37,464 bases of DNA from Gammaproteobacteria bacterium (GTDB lineage: Bacteria > Pseudomonadota > Gammaproteobacteria > Chromatiales > Chromatiaceae): the NCBI GenBank assembly GCA_009908845.1, contig JAAAOQ010000218.1, positions 1 through 37,464 on the forward strand, written 5' to 3'. Shown in pieces: positions 33,027-37,464 of the stretch. A program made the position numbers and the translations under genes. The notes beneath the pieces were generated by a model. It saw only the letters and a list, made by a program, of their open reading frames with translations. It ran no database searches and was not told the DNA's origin. Within the stretch, counting starts at the first letter, position 1, and each line of letters begins with the position of its first letter.

Positions 33027-33779
33027 TTACAGCGTCTTCACATCGATCGAGTCGCTGTAGGTCTCGATCCCGAGCCGCTCTGCGACCTTTTGGGCGCGCG
33101 GGTCGACCATCGGCGAGATCACGAGTAGCCGCGTCGCTTTGCGGCCGTGTTTGCGCTCGTAGAACCGTGCCTTGCGCTCGAAACTGTACATCCCCGCCTT
33201 GTCGATCGACGACTTCAGCTCACAGATCAGCAGCTGGCCATCGTAGATGATGATATCCAGCTCGACTTGATCGGGGCGACCGAAGACCTCTCCCTCATCG
33301 TCATACTCATCCACATGGCGCACATTGACCCCGAAGTTCTCCTCCAAGATACCGGCAAGCGCATTGCGAAAGGTCGACTCGGCCTGCATTCCCCAGCGTG
33401 CTCCCAGCGCACCGATGCTGCGATCATGCTTCTTGGCTTGCTCCATGATCTCTTGATGGAGCTGTTCGAAACGTTGGTCGGCCTTCTCCCAGCGACGATC
33501 GCTTTCGATCCGTAGCGTCTCCCACTTGCGATTCTGCTCTTCCCACTTGCGATTCTGCTCTTCCCACTTGCGACTCTGCTCTTCCCACTTGCGCGACTGC
33601 TCCTCGCGGTCGCGGCGCAGCTCGTCGAGCAACCGGTCGAATCGGCTTTCGGTGCGCTGCCGATCAGCATAGGCCTCATTGGTAACCGCCAGCACCCAGG
33701 CCCGCAGCTCGGGATCGGACCGCAACAGTGCCGGCAGGTCGCGCAAGATCGCCTGTTTTAGCTCTTCTTCTTTGGTCAT
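33027..33779 (-). CDS. DUF3782 protein with coiled coil and PD-(D/E)XK nuclease-like domain
   Basis: A 250-residue protein. After a short helical N-terminus (MTKEEELKQAILRDLPALL) comes a coiled coil at ~45-115 that contains four heptads of the form EEQxRKW, then a C-terminal nuclease-like domain with FGRPDQVELDIIIYDGQL and ICELKSS, which gives the D...ExK set of the PD-(D/E)XK fold. Many such proteins occur in multiple copies in cyanobacteria and purple sulfur bacteria; their function is not known. The start ATG 33779 has GAGG 9 bases upstream; an upstream frame to 33809 is not supported. It is convergent with the Mrp-like cluster, which ends 89 bases away. Confidence 0.85.
   Translation of the reverse strand: MTKEEELKQAILRDLPALLRSDPELRAWVLAVTNEAYADRQRTESRFDRLLDELRRDREEQSRKWEEQSRKWEEQNRKWEEQNRKWETLRIESDRRWEKADQRFEQLHQEIMEQAKKHDRSIGALGARWGMQAESTFRNALAGILEENFGVNVRHVDEYDDEGEVFGRPDQVELDIIIYDGQLLICELKSSIDKAGMYSFERKARFYERKHGRKATRLLVISPMVDPRAQKVAERLGIETYSDSIDVKTL
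33521..33604 (-). repeat. 21-bp tandem repeat (four copies) in the DUF3782 gene
   Basis: Units at 33521-33541 and 33542-33562 are identical, 33563-33583 differs by one base, and 33584-33604 is degenerate. They encode the EEQxRKW heptads of the coiled coil; 21 bases equals seven codons, so copy-number change keeps both frame and heptad phase. Confidence 0.93.
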
Positions 33780-33907
33780 GTGCAACCTCGTCAAGACAGG
33801 ATTCCACACCGCCGATGGAAACTATCAATACCTTATTTCCGCTTGAGCGCGTTCAGGTCAAGACAGATTTGGTGCCACTGATTCGGACAGACCCCATGAC
33901 TCCGGGC

Positions 33908-34672
33908 CTAATCGACGTCCAAGCGCTGACGCAACGCCTCATACAGGCAGACCCCGGCAGCGACCGAGACATTGAGGCTCTCGACCTGGCCGCGCATCGG
34001 CAGCGCAGCGAGCAGATCGCAGCGCTCGCGGGTCAGGCGACGCAGACCACTGCCCTCACTGCCCAGGACCAACGCGATCGGACCGCTGAGCTCGGTCTCG
34101 AACAGCGACGCCGAGGCCTCCTCGGCGAGACCGACAAGCCAGAGGCCCCGCGCCTGCAGAGCCGCCAAGGTCCGCGCCAGATTGGTGACCTGAAGGAATG
34201 GCACCGAGCTCGCCGCGCCGCTGGCGACCTTGACCGCCACCGGGGTCAGCCCGACCGCCTTGTCCTTCGGGGCGATGACCGCCGCCGCGCCGGCCGCATC
34301 GGCACTGCGCAGGCAGGCGCCGAGATTGTGCGGATCGCTCACCCCGTCGAGCACCAGCACCAGCGGCGGTGATTGGGCGGCATCGAGGATCTGGTCGAGA
34401 TCCCGCTCGCCGCGGGCCGCCGGCATCCGTACCCAGGCGAGCACGCCCTGGTGATTGGCCTGCTCAGCTGCCAAGTCCAGCGCCTCACGCTCGAGTTGCC
34501 GTACCGTCACCCTGGCCTCACGGGCCATCGCCGCCAGCTCCGCGAGCCGCCGATCACGGCGCTGGCGATCCAGCCACAGCTCGGCGACACCGCTCGGGCC
34601 GAACTTCAACGCGCTGCGCACACTGTTGATGCCGGCGACGAGCGATGCATTCTTCGGGCGGCCCTCAGTCAT
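33908..34672 (-). CDS. rlmB: 23S rRNA (guanosine-2251-2'-O)-methyltransferase RlmB
   Basis: A 254-residue SPOUT (TrmH-family) enzyme that methylates G2251 in the ribosomal P-loop. The N-terminal L30e-like part starts with LVAGINSVRSALKFGP. The knotted C-terminal part has the three family motifs: DPHNLGACLRSADAAGA (~113-129), LVLGSEGSGLRRL (~201-213) and SLNVSVAAGVCLYE (~232-245). All are intact. ATG 34672 has a weak ribosome binding site. rnr lies upstream on the same strand, as in many gammaproteobacteria, but with a wide gap. Confidence 0.95.
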   Translation of the reverse strand: MTEGRPKNASLVAGINSVRSALKFGPSGVAELWLDRQRRDRRLAELAAMAREARVTVRQLEREALDLAAEQANHQGVLAWVRMPAARGERDLDQILDAAQSPPLVLVLDGVSDPHNLGACLRSADAAGAAAVIAPKDKAVGLTPVAVKVASGAASSVPFLQVTNLARTLAALQARGLWLVGLAEEASASLFETELSGPIALVLGSEGSGLRRLTRERCDLLAALPMRGQVESLNVSVAAGVCLYEALRQRLDVD

Positions 34673-34992
34673 CTGTTCGCGGCAGCCGCTGTGATAGCCC
34701 GGACGGGCCGCTCAATGGCTTGGACTCAGCGACCAACGGATGCCAGCAGCAACAGCCACCTCCAAGCATTGCGCAGGAGCAAGCGTACCGGCAATCGCAG
34801 AGCCAACCATCGCCCAGCACTCTCTCGGACGTGTCGCGCGAAGGCCTCACAATCGGCAGTACCTGGCCGCTGCTGGTGACTGCGCGCCGGATTTGGTGCT
34901 GCTGGGGACACCGCATCCGCTCCAGGTCTCGCGCGCACGGAAGCTACAAGGCGAGGTCGGAGACACCCCTAGGGGCGGGCGATCGCGCCGGA
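34673..34992. other. 320-base gap between rnr and rlmB
   Basis: No gene is supported here. Short frames on both strands give cysteine- or arginine-rich peptides I do not recognise. A short palindrome CCCCTAGGGG lies near 34967-34976, just after the rnr stop, but without a T-run. rlmB may thus have its own promoter in this gap; none is obvious. Confidence 0.45.
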
Positions 34993-37239
34993 TCACGCCG
35001 AAGACGGCTTCTTGCGCCGCTTCGAGCGCGATCGCCGTTTAGGCGGCGGCGCGGGCTGGGCGAGCACGAAGTCGATCTTGCGGTCCTCGAGATTCACCGC
35101 CGCGACCTTGACCCGCAAGCGATCCCCGAGCCGATACACCTGCCCGGTGCGCTCGCCGGTGAGCCGGTGCCCGACCGGGTCGAAGTGATAGTAATCGTTG
35201 TCGAGCGCGGTGATGTGCACCAACCCGTCGACATAGACCCCGTCGAGCTCGACGAACAAGCCGAAACCTTGCACGCTGGTGATGGTGCCGTCGTACTCCT
35301 CGCCGAGCTTGTCGCGCATGAACTCACACTTGAGCCAGTGCTCGACATCGCGCGTCGCCTCGTCAGCGCGCCGCTCAGTGCCCGAGCAATGCTCGCCGAT
35401 CTGCTGCAATTCCGGTTTCGAGTAGTCGAGATCGGCCGCAGTGCCGCCGGCCAGGATGTGCTTGATGATCCGATGCACGACCAGGTCCGGGTAACGGCGG
35501 ATCGGCGAGGTGAAATGCGTATAGGCGTCGTAGGCCAGCCCGAAATGGCCGACGTTGTCCGAGCTGTACATGGCCTGCTGCATCGAACGCAGCAGCACGG
35601 TCTGGATGAGATGGAAGTCCGGCCGCCCCCGCACCGCATCGAGCAGGGTGCCGTAGTCCTTTGCGGTCGGCTTGCTGCCGCCCGGCAGATTGAGCCCAAG
35701 CTCGGCCAGGAAATCGCGCAGATCGGAGAGCTTCTCCTCTTTAGGCGTCTCGTGGATACGATAGAGCGCGGGCATCTTCTTGCGCTGGAACAGACGCGCG
35801 GCGGCCACATTGGCCGCGAGCATGCACTCCTCGATGATACGGTGGGCGTCGTTGCGAACGGTCGGCTCGATGCTCGCGATCCGACCAGTCTCGTCGATCA
35901 CGAACTGTGTCTCGACGGTGTCGAAGTCGATCGCGCCGCGCGCCGCGCGGGCCTCGAGCAATACTTGATACATCGCGTAGAGCTCGTGCAGGTGCGGCAA
36001 CAGCTTGGCATGCCGTTCGCTCAGCTCAGCGTCGCCTTCCACCAGCATCGCCGCGACCTCGTCGTAGGTGAGGCGCGCGTGCGAGCGCATCACCGCCTCG
36101 AAGAAACGGGTTCGCGTCACCTTGCCGTCACGGCTGACATAGAGCTCGCAGCACATGCACAGGCGGTCGACCTGCGGGTTCAATGAGCAGAGCCCGTTCG
36201 AGAGCACCTCCGGCAGCATCGGGATCACCCGATCCGGGAAATAGACCGAATTGCCCCGGCTGAAGCCTTCCTGGTCGAGCGCGCTGTCGGGCGTCACATA
36301 GGCCGAGACATCGGCGATGCAGACCAGCAGCTTCCAGCCCTTGGGCTTGCGCTCGCAGTAGACGGCATCGTCGAAATCGCGCGCGTCGGCACCGTCGATG
36401 GTCACCAACGGCAGGTCGCGCAGATCGGTTCGGCCTTCCTTGGCAGCCTCCGGCACCGTTTCGCCGAAGGCAGTGATCGCCTGCTCGACCGCCTCCGGCC
36501 AATGCACCGGCAGATCGTGGGCGCGGATGGCGATGTCAGTCTCCATCCCGGCCGCCATGTGCTCGCCGAGCACCTCGGCCACGCGCCCGATCGGCTGCGT
36601 GCGCTTGGTCGGCTGATCGGTGATCTCGGCGACCACGATCTGGCCCTGCTCTGCCCCGCCGAGCCGGTCGCTCGGGATGATCACGTCATGGGTCAGGCGC
36701 TTGTTGTCCGGCACCACGAAGCCGACGCCGCTCTCCGAATAGAGCCGTCCAACGACGCTCGTCGTGCTGCGCTCCAGGATCTCGACCACGGCCCCCTCGA
36801 GCCGCCCGCGCCGATCCTTGCCGGTCACCCGCGCGACGATGCGATCGCCGTGGAACAGGGCGCGCATCTCCTTCGGATAGAGGTAGAGGTCGTCGCCGCC
36901 ATCGTCCGGCTTGACGAAGCCGAAGCCGTCGGGATGCCCGATCACCCGGCCTGCGACGAGATCGCGCTTATTGACCAGGCAGAAGGCATCGCGCCGGTTC
37001 CGCAGGAGCTGGCCGTCGCGCACCATCGCGCCGAGCCGACGCTCGAGCGCTACCTGGTCCTGCTCATCGGTGAGGCCGAGCATGGCGGTGATCTCATCGA
37101 AGCGCGCTGGTGCGCCGTGCTCGGTCAGGGTGTCGAGGATGAACTCCCGACTCGGGATGGGGTTGTCGTATTTCTTCGCCTCGCGCTCGCGATGCGGGTC
37201 AAGGTTCCGAGCGGATTGGGCCTTTTTTCGTCGTGCCAC
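34993..37239 (-). CDS. rnr: Ribonuclease R
   Basis: A 748-residue 3'-to-5' exoribonuclease that degrades structured RNA. The order of parts fits RNase R: helical N-terminus (REFILDTLTEHGAPARFDEI), cold-shock domains (~80-220, with DRIVARVTGKDRRGRLEGAV), the RNB catalytic domain with DGADARDFDDAVYCE at ~283-297, whose aspartates bind the metals, and HFTSPIRRYPDLVVHR at ~580-600. A C-terminal S1 domain follows (YDGTITSVQGFGLFVEL), then a basic tail (PKRRSRSKRRKK). The start is GTG 37239, giving MARRKKAQS; no ATG nearby fits better. The ribosome binding site is weak. The gene is intact. Confidence 0.96.
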   Translation of the reverse strand: MARRKKAQSARNLDPHREREAKKYDNPIPSREFILDTLTEHGAPARFDEITAMLGLTDEQDQVALERRLGAMVRDGQLLRNRRDAFCLVNKRDLVAGRVIGHPDGFGFVKPDDGGDDLYLYPKEMRALFHGDRIVARVTGKDRRGRLEGAVVEILERSTTSVVGRLYSESGVGFVVPDNKRLTHDVIIPSDRLGGAEQGQIVVAEITDQPTKRTQPIGRVAEVLGEHMAAGMETDIAIRAHDLPVHWPEAVEQAITAFGETVPEAAKEGRTDLRDLPLVTIDGADARDFDDAVYCERKPKGWKLLVCIADVSAYVTPDSALDQEGFSRGNSVYFPDRVIPMLPEVLSNGLCSLNPQVDRLCMCCELYVSRDGKVTRTRFFEAVMRSHARLTYDEVAAMLVEGDAELSERHAKLLPHLHELYAMYQVLLEARAARGAIDFDTVETQFVIDETGRIASIEPTVRNDAHRIIEECMLAANVAAARLFQRKKMPALYRIHETPKEEKLSDLRDFLAELGLNLPGGSKPTAKDYGTLLDAVRGRPDFHLIQTVLLRSMQQAMYSSDNVGHFGLAYDAYTHFTSPIRRYPDLVVHRIIKHILAGGTAADLDYSKPELQQIGEHCSGTERRADEATRDVEHWLKCEFMRDKLGEEYDGTITSVQGFGLFVELDGVYVDGLVHITALDNDYYHFDPVGHRLTGERTGQVYRLGDRLRVKVAAVNLEDRKIDFVLAQPAPPPKRRSRSKRRKKPSSA

Positions 37240-37280
37240 GCTGTACTCTGGTTGCGTCCATCGAACTTGCTAGTCTACCG

Positions 37281-37309
37281 TTGACAAGGGCGCCCTGTCT
37301 CACTAAGCT
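37281..37309 (+). promoter_or_regulatory. Probable sigma-70 promoter of the tRNA-Leu gene
   Basis: A perfect -35 TTGACA (37281-37286), a 17-base spacer and a weaker -10 TAAGCT (37304-37309) lie about 40 bases before the mature tRNA. The spacing is ideal. It points away from rnr, whose own promoter must lie in the same 110-base gap on the other strand. Confidence 0.65.
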
Positions 37310-37349
37310 TCACGGCTCGTCACGGTTGCACCCGTCGACAGTCCACCCT

Positions 37350-37436
37350 GCCGAGGTGGCGGAATTGGTAGACGCGCATGGTTCAGGTCCATGTCTGGGA
37401 AACCAGGTGGAGGTTCAAGTCCTCTCCTCGGCACCA
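37350..37436 (+). tRNA. tRNA-Leu, anticodon CAG
   Basis: The 87-base gene folds as a class II tRNA: acceptor GCCGAGG (37350-37356) pairs with CCTCGGC (37426-37432), then discriminator A and an encoded CCA at 37434-37436. The D arm contains GGCGGAATTGGTAGACGC, the anticodon arm is CATGG-TTCAGGT-CCATG with anticodon CAG, a long variable arm follows (TCTGGGAAACCAGG), and the T arm has GGTTCAAGTCC. The long variable arm plus CAG anticodon identifies leucine. The gene reads CTG, the commonest leucine codon in this GC-rich genome. Confidence 0.97.
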
Positions 37437-37443
37437 TCTCTAA

Positions 37444-37459
37444 GAGTCTGATCAGACTC
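37444..37459 (+). terminator. Palindrome after tRNA-Leu, possible terminator
   Basis: A 16-base perfect palindrome (GAGTCTGATCAGACTC) lies 7 bases after the tRNA CCA end. As RNA it would form a hairpin with a 6-bp stem and small loop; the window ends five bases later so a T-run cannot be checked. A terminator is the likely role; a binding or attachment site is an alternative. Confidence 0.5.
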
Positions 37460-37464
37460 CGCTT

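Noticed and set aside
33521-33604. Possible CRISPR or iteron array
   Set aside because: Units are adjacent without spacers and encode regular heptads; they belong to the coiled coil.

Overview
The window is GC-rich and looks like a piece of a gammaproteobacterial sulfur oxidizer, most likely a purple sulfur bacterium of the Chromatiaceae. The main clues are a diheme FccA plus Tat-exported FccB flavocytochrome c sulfide dehydrogenase with the covalent-FAD cysteine and the redox disulfide cysteines near the positions known from Allochromatium vinosum, together with rnr-rlmB, DUF2333, DUF2934 and DUF3782 proteins. The genus cannot be fixed from the sequence alone.

Layout. (1) 1-7300 is a decayed defence island. 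It holds broken pieces of a BREX type 2 (Pgl) system: the front of pglZ (+), the front of pglX (-), and a pglW (-) that keeps its NERD front and its C-terminal tail but has lost its kinase middle. A second copy of the pglW tail lies about 2.3 kb away. Between the two tails sits an ATPase-TOPRIM pair that resembles two-gene anti-phage systems; its TOPRIM gene carries one in-frame amber codon. An orphan HTH antitoxin and a Phd/VapC pair with a dead toxin fill the rest. (2) 7298-16085 (-) is a complete nine-gene V/A-type rotary ATPase operon in the order H-C-I-K-F-E-A-B-D, with most junctions overlapping. (3) 16143-19801 (-) holds a tartronate semialdehyde reductase-like enzyme and an Hsp70/DUF2760 pair. 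(4) 19971-24141 (+) holds a DUF2934 protein, then a tetraheme NapC/NirT-type cytochrome, a secreted ankyrin protein and fccA-fccB, closed by a strong terminator. (5) 24454-32937 (+) holds a DUF2333 membrane protein and a nine-gene Mrp-like cation/proton antiporter cluster with three different antiporter-type subunits. (6) 33027-37239 (-) holds a DUF3782 coiled-coil/nuclease-fold protein, rlmB and rnr. (7) A tRNA-Leu(CAG) gene ends the window (+).

How the parts fit. The fcc cluster oxidizes sulfide in the periplasm, and the tetraheme cytochrome next to it could connect that chemistry to the quinone pool. The V/A-ATPase and the Mrp-like complex are two large membrane ion machines and suggest active control of the proton or sodium gradient; the rotor subunit looks proton- rather than sodium-specific. 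The defence island directly abuts the 3' end of the ATPase operon and appears to be largely inactivated by nonsense mutations, frameshifts, deletions and rearrangement. All calls rest on reading the sequence and remembered family features; no database search was possible.
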